The position numbers and the translations under genes are program-made. A stretch of 50,762 nt of DNA from NCBI RefSeq assembly GCF_016463295.1, contig NZ_JAEMRO010000011.1:1-50762 (forward strand), given 5' to 3'. The notes beneath the pieces are model-generated. The model was not told where the DNA came from and ran no database searches. It saw only the letters and a list, made by a program, of their open reading frames with translations. Origin of the DNA: Brevundimonas sp. GTDB lineage: Bacteria > Pseudomonadota > Alphaproteobacteria > Caulobacterales > Caulobacteraceae. Below, in pieces: positions 1 to 7,866 of this stretch; the stretch's first letter is position 1; each line of letters starts with the position of its first letter.

Positions 1-54
1 GCCTGAAAGCTTCCCAAGCTTTTCGTGCGGGTTCGATTCCCGCCGCCCGCTCCA
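1..54 (+). tRNA. tRNA-Gly (CCC), 3' part
   Basis: The window opens inside a tRNA gene. Visible are an anticodon arm with stem AAAGC/GCTTT and loop TTCCCAA (anticodon CCC), a T arm with stem GCGGG/CCCGC and loop TTCGATT, the 3' acceptor strand CGCCCGC, a T discriminator and an encoded CCA. The 5' half lies left of the window. This is the integration target; its 3' part from position 8 is duplicated at 42199..42245, so this left copy should be the functional tRNA. Confidence 0.85.
8..54 (+). repeat. attL, 47-bp core repeat
   Basis: These 47 bases, from the anticodon stem to the CCA end of the tRNA-Gly gene, recur without a mismatch at 42199..42245. The flanking bases differ on both sides. The integrase gene starts transcription toward this end and stops 33 bp away, as expected for a tRNA-targeting tyrosine integrase. 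Confidence 0.9.
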
Positions 55-86
55 ACACTTAGCCGGATTTGCCCCTGCGGTTTTGC

Positions 87-1121
87 TTACGGTTTTGCAG
101 AGGCTGTTCCGGCGGCGTTCCGATTTAGCTTCAGGATCATGCCCTGGGCGATGGCCTTGCGACCCACGTATCGGCGAATGATACGGTCGACTCGGGCTTC
201 ATCCCAGGCCAACAGTTCGGCGATTTCGCGGTTGGATAGGCCGGTTAGGTGCGCGCGGGTCGCGAAGGTGCCGCGCAGATCATGGAAATGCAGGTCGCGA
301 CCCGGCAGGGCCGTTTCTCGGGCGGCGCGGAAGCCGCTGCCGTTCGGGCCGTCCTTCCAGGGTCGGCCTTTTTCGTTCGTCAGGACCGTGGTCGATCGTC
401 GCGGGATTTCCTTCAGAGCGTCGCGCAGGGCGTCATACAGCGGCACGAAGGCAGAGCGCCCGCCTCGGCTCTTGCTGGTCGGGATTGTGATCTCGAACTC
501 GCCGATGTGGTTCCAGGACAGCCGGCGCAGGTCCTCGGCGCGGAAGCCGGTCAGCGAGGCCAACAGGACGCCCCGCCACACCTCGGGCGACGCTTCGGCC
601 TTGAAGGCCGCGAGGTCATCATCGCTCCAGATCGTCTCGGCCCGATCGACTTCATAGAGGCTCTTGATCCCCTCGCAGGGATTGGCGCTGATCCGGTCCA
701 GATCGACAGCGTGGGTCATGACACGCGACAGGACCTGGATGGCATAGTCGGCGCTGCGCGGGCGGTCTGCCCAGGTGTCGCGCCAGCGTTTGATGATGGG
801 CCGGATCTTCTCGGGATGATCGAACAGGCCGACGCGATAGTCGCCGAAGCGCTCGACGACCTTGTCCAGCCATCGCGTCCAGATCTTGCGCGTTGTCGGC
901 GCGAGGCCGGTGAATGCTGGCGAGGCCTTGTAGTGCGCGACCAGCCCCCTGATCTTGCCATCGTCGGCGGTTCGCCGTGAGGCCACGGCGTCGTTGAAGC
1001 TGGCGATGAACTCGGCCGATCCGGGTTTCCCTTCCAAGCGCGGACCGCCGCGCCAAGCGTAGTAATAGTTTCGGCCCTTGGCCGTGACCTTGACGACCCC
1101 CTTAAGCACGACGCTGACCAT
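87..1121 (-). CDS. int: Tyrosine site-specific integrase
   Basis: A 344-aa tyrosine recombinase that would catalyse recombination between attP and the tRNA-Gly attB. The catalytic set is visible: Arg194 (in SLTGFRAEDL), Lys217, the H-x-x-R box His280/Arg283 (FHDLRGTFA), Trp306 in the place of the second His, and the nucleophile Tyr318 in IIRRYVGR. Residues about 60-150 form the SAM-like core-binding domain. It is the last gene of the leftward operon and overlaps the end of the 1102..1320 gene by 20 bp, so integrase output may depend on the same repressed promoter as the ParB-like gene. No separate excisionase was recognised. Confidence 0.93.
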   Translation of the reverse strand: MVSVVLKGVVKVTAKGRNYYYAWRGGPRLEGKPGSAEFIASFNDAVASRRTADDGKIRGLVAHYKASPAFTGLAPTTRKIWTRWLDKVVERFGDYRVGLFDHPEKIRPIIKRWRDTWADRPRSADYAIQVLSRVMTHAVDLDRISANPCEGIKSLYEVDRAETIWSDDDLAAFKAEASPEVWRGVLLASLTGFRAEDLRRLSWNHIGEFEITIPTSKSRGGRSAFVPLYDALRDALKEIPRRSTTVLTNEKGRPWKDGPNGSGFRAARETALPGRDLHFHDLRGTFATRAHLTGLSNREIAELLAWDEARVDRIIRRYVGRKAIAQGMILKLNRNAAGTASAKP

Positions 1122-1320
1122 GACGTTCCTCTAGCGCGGCGAGTTCGCGATCGACCGCGTCGTCATTAGCCGTGCCAGGAGGTCCGAAGTCAAAAGTGAA
1201 GCCGCCATCGACCGCCACGGTCAGACCGCGCACGGCCAGACCGTTCTCGGCGGCAAACCGATAGGCGGTGTCCAGATCGCCCTTGCGCAGGACGTGACGG
1301 CGGGAGCGCTTTACGGTCAT
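1102..1320 (-). CDS. Small hypothetical protein
   Basis: A 72-aa unknown protein, basic at the N-terminus (MTVKRSRRHVLRKG) and acidic later. The start at 1320 is chosen because it sits one base after the stop of the upstream DUF5131 gene (TGA-C-ATG); an in-frame start 30 bases upstream would overlap that gene. It lies directly before int, the usual place of an excisionase or recombination directionality factor, but I see no clear winged-helix motif, so that role is only a possibility. Confidence 0.6.
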   Translation of the reverse strand: MTVKRSRRHVLRKGDLDTAYRFAAENGLAVRGLTVAVDGGFTFDFGPPGTANDDAVDRELAALEERHGQRRA

Positions 1321-1321
1321 G

Positions 1322-2443
1322 TCAGCCTGCCGAGGCGCTCGGATAGGCATCGTGCAGAACGCCGTCGAGTAAGCGGCCGTTCGTTTCCTTGCCGAGACGC
1401 TGCATCAGTCGGCAAGGGACGTCATCAGGCAGTTCGGTGACGTGCCTGAACGTCCGACCGTCGGCGCTCAGGAAAGCGCGTTGATCCGCCGGCACCGAAT
1501 CCAGAAGTCGCTTGGCTGCTTCGCCGCGCGCATCGACGTCATGGACGCTGGGTCCATCTTGATCGTGGCGAAACTCCTTCCAGGTGCCCCACTGTTTAAA
1601 CAGGAACGGGATGCCCGCTTCTGCGCACTGATCTCTGAGCTGCCGGGCCCAGTCGGGGTGCATGGGGCGAGCGCTAGGGCCGCTTTCGCCCCCGGCTACA
1701 ACCCAATGCAGGCCCCTCACCCCGTCATATTGCTCAGCCAGAGAACGGGAGCGTTCGGTGCGTCGATCGGCGATCTGACCGGCGTAGTCATGCCACTTGG
1801 CCCAGCGTAAGCTGACCGGGGCAAGCAACGGTTCCACCGATAGCCATCGGACGGCGGCCGGGGTTTCCAGCAAGAGCGGAATGCGTTCGTCGGCTCGTGT
1901 CTGATCCTCGACCGACACGCCCAGCCATACGTTTGGCAAGGGCCACCACGTTGCGCCTGGTTCAAGATGGGGAAGCGGCCCAACGACCATGTCGCGATCG
2001 CCGCGTTCACGCCGCATCCGGATGATGGTGTCGGCGATGCGGCCTAACGCTTTGCCGATATAGATCTTCATCCGCTCCGGACGCTTGGTTAGCACCTGGA
2101 AGGTGTGTTGCGGGCAGAGGGCCATGACGGCGAAGATCTGGTCCAGCTGAACGTCCGTGACGCCTTCATGGAAGAGATCGCCATGGGCCGCGACGAAGAT
2201 GCGGCGGGGTTTCTTCCAGCGCAGGGGTTGCTGCAGCCAATCGGCGTTGAAGCGCACTTGGCCGTTCCAGACGGGCCCGGCCTTGGAAGCGACAGTCAGG
2301 CCAGCCCGGCTGGGATGATCGCGCAAGCGGGTGCCAGCCAGCTTCATCGCATAGCAGTTCGTGCATCCCGGAGAGACGACGGCGCATCCGGTGACTACGT
2401 TCCAGGTCGCGTCGGTCCATTCGATGTGGGTGTGATCAGCCAC
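1322..2443 (-). CDS. DUF5131 family protein (phage Gp37/Gp68)
   Basis: A 373-aa protein with the N-terminus typical of the Gp37/Gp68 (DUF5131) family: HIEWTDATWNVVTGC followed by SPGCTNCYA. This gives a cysteine set C-x7-C-x2-C near residues 20-31, which in the family suggests a radical-SAM-like Fe-S site; further family stretches are FQVLTKRPERM and WLSVEPLL. Its biochemical role is not established. The start is a GTG at 2443 that overlaps the stop of the upstream gene by 8 bp, consistent with translational coupling. Confidence 0.85.
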   Translation of the reverse strand: MADHTHIEWTDATWNVVTGCAVVSPGCTNCYAMKLAGTRLRDHPSRAGLTVASKAGPVWNGQVRFNADWLQQPLRWKKPRRIFVAAHGDLFHEGVTDVQLDQIFAVMALCPQHTFQVLTKRPERMKIYIGKALGRIADTIIRMRRERGDRDMVVGPLPHLEPGATWWPLPNVWLGVSVEDQTRADERIPLLLETPAAVRWLSVEPLLAPVSLRWAKWHDYAGQIADRRTERSRSLAEQYDGVRGLHWVVAGGESGPSARPMHPDWARQLRDQCAEAGIPFLFKQWGTWKEFRHDQDGPSVHDVDARGEAAKRLLDSVPADQRAFLSADGRTFRHVTELPDDVPCRLMQRLGKETNGRLLDGVLHDAYPSASAG

Positions 2444-2924
2444 GCGACGCCCCTATGCGTTCGAGGACCGCTCCGACCATGACGTCAAGGAAGGCGTTCG
2501 CCTGACCTCCGTTCGGCCTGTAGTACAGCATCAGCCCGAACACGACGCTTTCCAGCAAGGCGAAAGCGTTGGCCTCCCCGTCCGTTTCCTCGACTATCTG
2601 ACGAACGATCGCGGGGGCGAGCCGGTTGTGGATTTGGGCTTGCGTCTCCGAACGAGGAGCGTTGTCCGAGGGCTGGGCGGTGAGGGCTTCAAGCTGCTTG
2701 CGCGCTTCCGCATGCGGGTCCCCTTCCCAGTCGGCTTCCTCGGCCGCTGCGACCCATGGCGCGGCGAACAGTCGGATGAGCGGTTCGGTGATTGCGCCGC
2801 CGTGCTTGGCCCATGTCAGGCCCGCTTCGAGGCGTTCATGCTCGATGCCGTCCGAGAACCCGATCAGGACGTCTTCGAGGGCGAGGAAGCGGCGCAGCTG
2901 CGCCGAGGTGTCGATGCTGGTCAT
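2436..2924 (-). CDS. Hypothetical protein
   Basis: A 162-aa protein that I do not recognise. It is soluble, mostly helical by composition and acidic, without cysteine clusters or membrane segments. Its ATG overlaps the upstream stop by one base (ATGA) and its stop lies inside the DUF5131 gene, so it is translated as part of the leftward chain. Confidence 0.7.
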   Translation of the reverse strand: MTSIDTSAQLRRFLALEDVLIGFSDGIEHERLEAGLTWAKHGGAITEPLIRLFAAPWVAAAEEADWEGDPHAEARKQLEALTAQPSDNAPRSETQAQIHNRLAPAIVRQIVEETDGEANAFALLESVVFGLMLYYRPNGGQANAFLDVMVGAVLERIGASRG

Positions 2925-3493
2925 CAGGCCCTCCCGACGCAGGACTGCGGCACATAGGCCTCGCGCGGGCCGACCCAGCCGTTGGCGCGCAGGCGGGCAT
3001 AGGCACGGCGGGCTTGCAGCGGTGAGCTGTCGCCAATCGGGCCGCTAGCCGTGCGACTGGTGGCGGTCATGCTGGCCCGACGCAGTGCGGCCTTGAGGAC
3101 TTCCAGGCCACCGCCATTCAGCCACGCCCATCCGAGGCAGCGATCGCGTGACCCGTCCAGCATTGTGGTCCAGACCTGGACGCCACGATCGCGGTTCTCT
3201 GCCGGCGGATCGACGTCGGCCCCGCCGCCCTCGGCGCGCCAGAGGAAGTGCAGATCTTCAACCTCGGTCATGTCGAGGCCCTGACCGCCCCGGCTGCGTT
3301 CGATGTAGGCCGCGAGGGCATTGGCGTCCGGAAAGACGATCGGCTTGGTGACCGCGTCCAAGCGCGGCAGGATGGCGAAGGGGGCGGATTGCATGGCGTG
3401 GCGGCTCCATATGGACGGGCGATAGTTGGGCGGGGGTGGGGAGAAGCCTGCGGCCCCGATCAGGGCTGTGGCTTCGGACCAGGGCGGACGCAT
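2924..3493 (-). CDS. Hypothetical protein
   Basis: An unrecognised 189-aa protein. The start at 3493 is supported by an ATGA overlap with the preceding gene; a second Met 33 codons in (MQSAPFAILP) is an alternative. The middle part (PDANALAAYIERSRGGQGLD) looks like a folded domain and the C-terminus (LQARRAYARLRANGWVGPRE) is basic and could be a short helix-turn-helix, but this is weak. It belongs to the leftward operon between the ParB-like gene and int. Confidence 0.65.
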   Translation of the reverse strand: MRPPWSEATALIGAAGFSPPPPNYRPSIWSRHAMQSAPFAILPRLDAVTKPIVFPDANALAAYIERSRGGQGLDMTEVEDLHFLWRAEGGGADVDPPAENRDRGVQVWTTMLDGSRDRCLGWAWLNGGGLEVLKAALRRASMTATSRTASGPIGDSSPLQARRAYARLRANGWVGPREAYVPQSCVGRA

Positions 3494-3804
3494 CAGCAGG
3501 ACCCGGCGACGGGGCCGCGAACGGCGTTCGCGTCGATGGCATCTGCACTGTGGCGGGCGTCGGCGAGGGCTTCGGCCTCGGTGCTGCCCAGGCCGCTGAC
3601 GGCATAGCCCTGGGTGAGCGGGACATAGTCCGGCGATGACACGACCGCGTGAAAGACGGGGCCCTGTTTGCGGACGAGCCAGTTCCAGTGCGGACGCGCA
3701 CGGGTCAGGGCCATGACCTCGGCGGCGAACCTTGCGGCCCGGTCATAATCGGCCTGGCTGTAGGGTGCGGGGCGGAGGCGGTGAAGAGTTGCGGTCATGG
3801 TCAT
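3493..3804 (-). CDS. Hypothetical protein
   Basis: A 103-aa unknown protein coupled by four-base ATGA overlaps to its neighbours on both sides. The central part (HWNWLVRKQGPVFHAVVSS) suggests a small beta-rich domain. A second Met (MTATLH) two codons later is an equally possible start. It contains one of the dispersed 13-bp palindromes, read here as the codons for Ala-Asn-Ala-Val-Arg. Confidence 0.6.
   Translation of the reverse strand: MTMTATLHRLRPAPYSQADYDRAARFAAEVMALTRARPHWNWLVRKQGPVFHAVVSSPDYVPLTQGYAVSGLGSTEAEALADARHSADAIDANAVRGPVAGSC
3518..3530. repeat. Dispersed palindrome, site 1 (exact)
   Basis: CGAACGGCGTTCG, extending to a perfect 17-bp palindrome CGCGAACGGCGTTCGCG. It lies within a leftward coding sequence. 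It is the leftmost of nine such sites in the prophage; see the finding on the dispersed motif. Confidence 0.8.
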
Positions 3805-3980
3805 CCCTCCCGCGTCGTAATCGGCAGGGCGGATTCAGGCGTAGCGACGTGCTGGCCGTCTTCGGGCGTGCGGGGCGGCTGGATGCCCGAGGTCGGGGCC
3901 GCATGGCGGGCCCGCTGGCATCCGTGGCAATCGCAGCCCAGGCGGTGGGGTGCGGTGAAGCGCAGGGGGTCGCGCGACAT
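3801..3980 (-). CDS. Small CxxC protein, hypothetical
   Basis: A 59-aa protein starting MSRDPLRFTAPHRL with a C-D-C-H-G-C cluster at residues 17-22, which could bind a metal. The start at 3980 is chosen over a longer frame because it makes an ATGA overlap with the end of the ParB-like gene, and its own stop overlaps the next start in the same way. The tail is proline-rich. Function unknown. Confidence 0.6.
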   Translation of the reverse strand: MSRDPLRFTAPHRLGCDCHGCQRARHAAPTSGIQPPRTPEDGQHVATPESALPITTREG

Positions 3981-6025
3981 CACTGACCTCCCATCACGCG
4001 GTTGATGGCGCGCGCGATCAGGATCTCCAGCGCGCGGACCCGCTCGTCCGGAAGCTCGTTGTGTTCGTCGATGGTCAGGGTCGTGATGCCCCGGCCCTCG
4101 GAATCGCAGAGGTTGACCCAACCATCGCTATCAACGGCAGCTGAGGCGATACCGAGCGATCGGAAGGATTCCAGATCGCCCAACCCACCCTCGACGAAGC
4201 CGTTGGCAACCGAGTCCTCGATCGATTTCAGCAGGGCCTCATCGGCGGTGATCTGTTCCAAGGTGCGGTCCCAAGGGTCCTGGTTCAGATCGCCCTGGAT
4301 GCGGGCGGGAGGTTCGGCTTGCTCTGGAGCCGGAGAGGCGACATTGCGCAGCCAGTCCGTCGCATAGCCCTTGCCCTCATTGATCTGACCGGCACCACAA
4401 GCCCGCTGGGCGTCCGACACGACATAGCCATCAGGCGGCAGGGCGACGTCATTGTCGCCGAACCAGGCGACGCCGGCGGGCGTGAAGATGGCCAGCGGCG
4501 GGGTGCCGCCCTTCTGATGGCCGGCTCCGATCAGGCGCAGGCTGGAGAGTTCGTTGAAGGTCTGATCCAGCCAATAGCTGCCGACGCTGCACCCGAAGGC
4601 CAGATAGTCGGCGATGCTGTCGCCTATCCATGCCGACGGTTCGGCGGGGTCGCGAGGGCGTTTCTCGGCAGCGACCTTGTGCGCCAGTTCCAGCATGACC
4701 AGCCGCTGGCGCTTGGTCAGAGTGGTATCGGATGTGGCGGGGGCAGACGAACCCGATGCGCCTCGGTCGCTTGCGGCAGAGCCGTAGTTCGGCGTCGGAC
4801 GCTTCTCCAAACCCAGGTTGTACCGTGCTTCCTTAGCACGGCTGGCGTTGAAATAATCGACGCCGTTGACGACGTAGGGCCCGATCGGAGCCTTATCCTC
4901 CAGGACGAACAGTTCGTCTTCGCTGGCTTTGAACAGCTTGCGGAACCGAGGCGTGTCGCCTTCCCATTCGACGACGACTTCGTTGATGTAGGACTCGTTC
5001 CTCTCCAGCTTGCCGTCATCGATCCGGCGCAGGATCAGCGACCATGCTTTGCAGCCAAGGGTGTCGTGACAACTGGCGCTTTGCACCTCGTAAGGACCTG
5101 TCCCGTAGCTGGTTCTGATCTGGGTGCCGGGTTTCAGCAGATCGCCCACGGTCGGACGCGAGGCGTCTTCGATGCGGAACTCGTCTCCGTCACTTGCTGC
5201 CTGCGGTTCCGCTGGTGCCGTCTTCTCCGGACGCAGAAGATCAAGCGCCTGGTGCATGGGCAGCGTGCCATTCGCCACGCGGGCCTGATCGTCGGCGGAC
5301 AGCTTGATCAGTCGCCGATGCTGCTGGACGAACTCGGGCGTGCGGCCCACGGCCTCGGCGATCTCCCGGTTGGAGCGTCCGCCCTGGATGGCCATGCGTT
5401 CGAAGGCCTGGCCCATTTCCATGTGATTGAGGTCGGACCGCTGCATGTTCTCGACCACGGCGGTTTCGAAAGCATCAGCTTCGTCGTCAGGTGTCGCGAT
5501 CCGGACGGGTACGGTGCGATCGTCCGGCCATTCGCCGGCGGCGACGATCTTCATGCAGGCGCGCCAGCGGCGCTCGCCCGCGATGATCATGTGCGCCTCA
5601 CCGGGATACGCGTCGTCCCTGGGATCGACCTGTGCAGCCGGGCGGGCGAGAATGGGCAGCAGCACGCCCTTGTCCGCGATTGACTGGGCCAAGGCCTCCA
5701 GTTCCGCCGGGTCGAATGCCTTGCGGGGCTGGTCCGGATCGGGGCGCAGATGCGTCGGATGCAGATCGACGACGTCGCCGGGGTTTGCTGCGGCCAGTGG
5801 AGCCCGCCCTTCGGCCACGTCTAGTCCGGCCAGAACGCGCTGGCCCAAGGGCGTGAGGCCAAGGCCCTCGACCGTGCCTTCCGACTGCATGATCTTGATG
5901 GTGCGGCGCGTATTGGAAGGGTCGCGCGACAGTTCGGCTGCCAGGGCGGCGAGTGTCGAGACGGGTGAGGCCGCGTCGCCGAGGCGACGCAGGATGTCGG
6001 GATTGGAGAAGCTGACGGCGGTCAT
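3980..6025 (-). CDS. ParB/KorB-like DNA-binding protein with N-terminal winged helix
   Basis: A 681-aa protein, about twice the usual ParB length. Residues 1-75 look like a winged helix (LAAELSRDPSNTRRTIKIMQ). Residues about 88-190 are the ParB N-domain: PDPDQPRKAFDPAELEALAQ, then the CTP-binding boxes GERRWRA and ENMQRSDLNHMEMGQAF. A helix-turn-helix follows (SNREIAEAVGRTPEFVQQ, about 208-225). The C-terminal 400 residues are unrecognised; a stretch near 450-540 may hold a second winged helix. The CTP motifs predict a sliding clamp that loads at a palindrome. No ParA gene is present anywhere in the prophage, so a KorB-like or Noc-like role in regulation or DNA organisation is more likely than classic partition. 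It is the main member of the leftward operon and the best candidate to read the dispersed CGAACGSCGTTCG sites (inference). Confidence 0.85.
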   Translation of the reverse strand: MTAVSFSNPDILRRLGDAASPVSTLAALAAELSRDPSNTRRTIKIMQSEGTVEGLGLTPLGQRVLAGLDVAEGRAPLAAANPGDVVDLHPTHLRPDPDQPRKAFDPAELEALAQSIADKGVLLPILARPAAQVDPRDDAYPGEAHMIIAGERRWRACMKIVAAGEWPDDRTVPVRIATPDDEADAFETAVVENMQRSDLNHMEMGQAFERMAIQGGRSNREIAEAVGRTPEFVQQHRRLIKLSADDQARVANGTLPMHQALDLLRPEKTAPAEPQAASDGDEFRIEDASRPTVGDLLKPGTQIRTSYGTGPYEVQSASCHDTLGCKAWSLILRRIDDGKLERNESYINEVVVEWEGDTPRFRKLFKASEDELFVLEDKAPIGPYVVNGVDYFNASRAKEARYNLGLEKRPTPNYGSAASDRGASGSSAPATSDTTLTKRQRLVMLELAHKVAAEKRPRDPAEPSAWIGDSIADYLAFGCSVGSYWLDQTFNELSSLRLIGAGHQKGGTPPLAIFTPAGVAWFGDNDVALPPDGYVVSDAQRACGAGQINEGKGYATDWLRNVASPAPEQAEPPARIQGDLNQDPWDRTLEQITADEALLKSIEDSVANGFVEGGLGDLESFRSLGIASAAVDSDGWVNLCDSEGRGITTLTIDEHNELPDERVRALEILIARAINRVMGGQ

Positions 6026-6231
6026 TCGCGGTGTCCGGATTGGAGGGTGAGAAGGCTGCGGGCGGTCGCCTCGGCCATGGCCTTGGCGATCAGGGCTCGC
6101 TGGCGGGTGGCGGAGTTGTCAGTGGCGCGCGCGGCGAGCCGGGCCTGCTGGGTGGCCTGTCCGCGCGCCCAGGCGATCTGGTTTGCGAGCGTCGGGCGGC
6201 GCCGCGGTGAGGTGTGTCCGGTCATCGGCAT
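6022..6231 (-). CDS. Small basic hypothetical protein
   Basis: A 69-aa basic protein rich in Ala, Arg and Gln, probably one long helix (ANQIAWARGQATQQARLAAR). Both ends overlap neighbours by ATGA, the downstream one being the ParB-like gene. It could be a DNA-binding or partner protein of the ParB-like product, but no motif shows this. Confidence 0.6.
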   Translation of the reverse strand: MPMTGHTSPRRRPTLANQIAWARGQATQQARLAARATDNSATRQRALIAKAMAEATARSLLTLQSGHRE

Positions 6232-6557
6232 CAGGCGGCGAGCCCCCCGGCGGACGACATGCGGTCGATGGCGGCGCGAAGGGCCTGGGGGTCGGCGGCA
6301 TCGTCGCCGCAGGTAAAGCCCAGCCAGTCATGGTCCTGGACGTGCGCTGTCCAGCCGTCCGGCAGTTTGCGAACGGTGGGCTTGACGGCGAAGACAGCGA
6401 CGACCGGAAACTCTTCCGCTCCATCGCAGCTACATGACTGGGCCAACAGTTCCAGTTTGCGGCCCGGGCGCTGGCGCAGCAGGTGCAGGGCCAGGGCGTC
6501 GATCGACGGGAACGGTTGGGGCGCGGCGCGGCCCGAGGCGAGAAGCGAAGGGCCCAT
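6231..6557 (-). CDS. Hypothetical protein
   Basis: A 108-aa unknown soluble protein with a C-S-C pair and a conserved-looking core (KLPDGWTAHVQDHDWLGFTC). It is separated by one base from the upstream gene and overlaps the downstream one by ATGA. Confidence 0.6.
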   Translation of the reverse strand: MGPSLLASGRAAPQPFPSIDALALHLLRQRPGRKLELLAQSCSCDGAEEFPVVAVFAVKPTVRKLPDGWTAHVQDHDWLGFTCGDDAADPQALRAAIDRMSSAGGLAA

Positions 6558-6558
6558 G

Positions 6559-6780
6559 TCAGTGCGTCCCTGCCGATGCCGCGACAGTGGCCAGCACCGT
6601 GAGGACCGTGCCGGCGATCATCGCGATCGACAGGGCGCGGAAGGTGAAGGCGACGAAGGTGCGAACCCGCGCCAAAGCGTCGAGCATCGGGCGGGGATGC
6701 GGCATCCACACCACGCCAGCCCATGGATCAGGGTAGTGCCACGAACGGCGTTCGTGAGAGGTCGTCGGTTGCGTTTTCAT
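6559..6780 (-). CDS. Small membrane protein, first gene of leftward operon
   Basis: A 73-aa protein beginning MKTQPTTSHERRSWHYPDPW with a C-terminal transmembrane helix (SIAMIAGTVLTVLATVAASA). The start at 6780 has a GGAG ribosome binding site 8 bases upstream; longer in-frame starts at 6795 and 6843 lack one and the longest would run into the operator. It is promoter-proximal in the leftward operon and contains dispersed palindrome site 2. Function unknown. Confidence 0.6.
   Translation of the reverse strand: MKTQPTTSHERRSWHYPDPWAGVVWMPHPRPMLDALARVRTFVAFTFRALSIAMIAGTVLTVLATVAASAGTH
6742..6754. repeat. Dispersed palindrome, site 2 (exact)
   Basis: CGAACGGCGTTCG within a perfect 17-bp palindrome CACGAACGGCGTTCGTG. 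It lies near the start of the first leftward gene, about 90 bp inside the operator at 6838..6850. Confidence 0.8.
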
Positions 6781-6837
6781 CAGCTCGCTCCGCATAGTGC
6801 CAAGGCACCTGTCCGGACGACATTGAGCATAATGTCC

Positions 6838-6850
6838 TGACACTTTGTCA
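6838..6850. promoter_or_regulatory. Repressor operator, leftward promoter
   Basis: TGACA-CTT-TGTCA, a perfect inverted repeat, with a further half-site TGTCA at 6859..6863. Read on the minus strand it overlaps a TTGACA (-35-like) hexamer upstream of the leftward ParB-int operon. The -10 element is unclear: TATGCT lies only 14 bp downstream. Two similar sites flank the repressor gene, so binding by that repressor is the natural reading. Confidence 0.65.
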
Positions 6851-6929
6851 ATACAGAATGTCAGACGGCACCTGAGGCCGGGCGCGTTACGATGGCCCGC
6901 GAGCGCATCGAGCTAGGCGGGGATTGGCG

Positions 6930-7217
6930 ATGGTTGACGAGAAGGATCTGGAGATCGCGCGGCTCAAGGGCGCGCTGGAGGCCACTCAGGCGCGCCAGGG
7001 ATCGGTCGCAGGGGGCACACTGAAGGTCGTCGGCACGCTATTGGCACTCGGTGCCGCCGTGCTGCTGGTTCTGGTGATTCTCGGGAACACGATCGCCAAG
7101 CCGAAGCCCTACGCAGAGCAGATCGCGGACTGCGAGACGCAGAATGCGGGCTTTGATCAGCTGGAGCTGGATTGCAAGATCAAGGTCACGGCGGCCGAGA
7201 TGGACCGGAACCGCTAG
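6930..7217 (+). CDS. Small membrane protein beside the repressor
   Basis: A 95-aa protein with a charged N-terminal helix (MVDEKDLEIARLKGALEATQ), one transmembrane segment about residues 34-52 (LLALGAAVLLVLVILGN) and a charged C-terminal domain with two cysteines. The ATG at 6930 follows a GCGGGGA ribosome binding site. It converges on the repressor gene, overlapping by 4 bp, and is transcribed from the space between the leftward operator and itself. A lysogenic role such as superinfection exclusion is possible from position and topology only. Confidence 0.65.
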   Translation: MVDEKDLEIARLKGALEATQARQGSVAGGTLKVVGTLLALGAAVLLVLVILGNTIAKPKPYAEQIADCETQNAGFDQLELDCKIKVTAAEMDRNR

Positions 7218-7798
7218 CTTCTGCCGACGACGCTATGGATCGATGAAATGTCGCTGAGCAGGACGTCGATGTCCTTTGCCGGGTTCAGCTGGCGCAGCAC
7301 GATCTTCTCGGCGTCCCTGGTCACATAGCGCTTTAGCAGGCCCTCGCCTTCGATCGTGACCACGACGCAGTCCTGGTCACGGGCCGGCCAGCGGTTCGGT
7401 GCCAGATAGACGATCTCGCCCGGCTCATAGCGCGGCGACATGCTGATGTCGTTCACTTCGAGGGCAAAGGCGTCCCGGACGTGCTGCTGGCCGGGATGCA
7501 TGGCGACGTACCCTCTCAAATCCTGCTCGGCGAGGGTGAGGCGCCCAGCGGACGCGGCACCGACCCAGCCGTAAAGAGGAACCATGTGGGGCATCGGTAC
7601 GACATTATTGGTCGCACCCTTGGGCGTTTGCCCGAGCCACTCCTCGATCTTCTCCATCTCGTGCCGCTGGATGCGGCGCTTACCGTTGAAGATGCGATTG
7701 ACCTGAGAACTGTCGAGGCCCAGCAGGCGACCGAGGTCGGCCTGCGTCTTGCCTTGATCCTTCATGAGAGCGCGCACGGCGAGAACGTCAGCATCCAT
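7214..7798 (-). CDS. S24-family phage repressor (CI/LexA-like)
   Basis: A 194-aa repressor. Residues 9-45 are an XRE helix-turn-helix (GKTQADLGRLLGLDSSQVNR). The C-terminal half is an S24 peptidase domain with candidate nucleophile Ser119 (NDISMSPRYEPGE) and general base Lys156 (GEGLLKRY); a candidate Ala-Gly autocleavage bond is Ala84-Gly85 in the linker. This predicts RecA-stimulated self-cleavage and SOS induction. The start at 7798 is chosen because a longer frame would translate through the operator at 7811. No clear ribosome binding site precedes it, so the message may be weakly translated or leaderless. Confidence 0.88.
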   Translation of the reverse strand: MDADVLAVRALMKDQGKTQADLGRLLGLDSSQVNRIFNGKRRIQRHEMEKIEEWLGQTPKGATNNVVPMPHMVPLYGWVGAASAGRLTLAEQDLRGYVAMHPGQQHVRDAFALEVNDISMSPRYEPGEIVYLAPNRWPARDQDCVVVTIEGEGLLKRYVTRDAEKIVLRQLNPAKDIDVLLSDISSIHSVVGRS

Positions 7799-7810
7799 AC
7801 GGTGGATATC

Positions 7811-7823
7811 TGACAGAACGTCA
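7811..7823. promoter_or_regulatory. Repressor operator upstream of the repressor gene
   Basis: TGACA-GAA-CGTCA, one base short of a perfect inverted repeat, 13 bp upstream of the repressor start. On the minus strand it overlaps TTGACG. It could mediate autoregulation. Confidence 0.6.
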
Positions 7824-7866
7824 AGGCACGGTCGTTGACGTTGTGCGCGAATCAAGTGCGTTACAT

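Noticed and set aside
4319..5683. A 454-codon open frame on the plus strand over the ParB-like gene
   Set aside because: The minus strand encodes intact ParB motifs, and the plus frame has no domain pattern.
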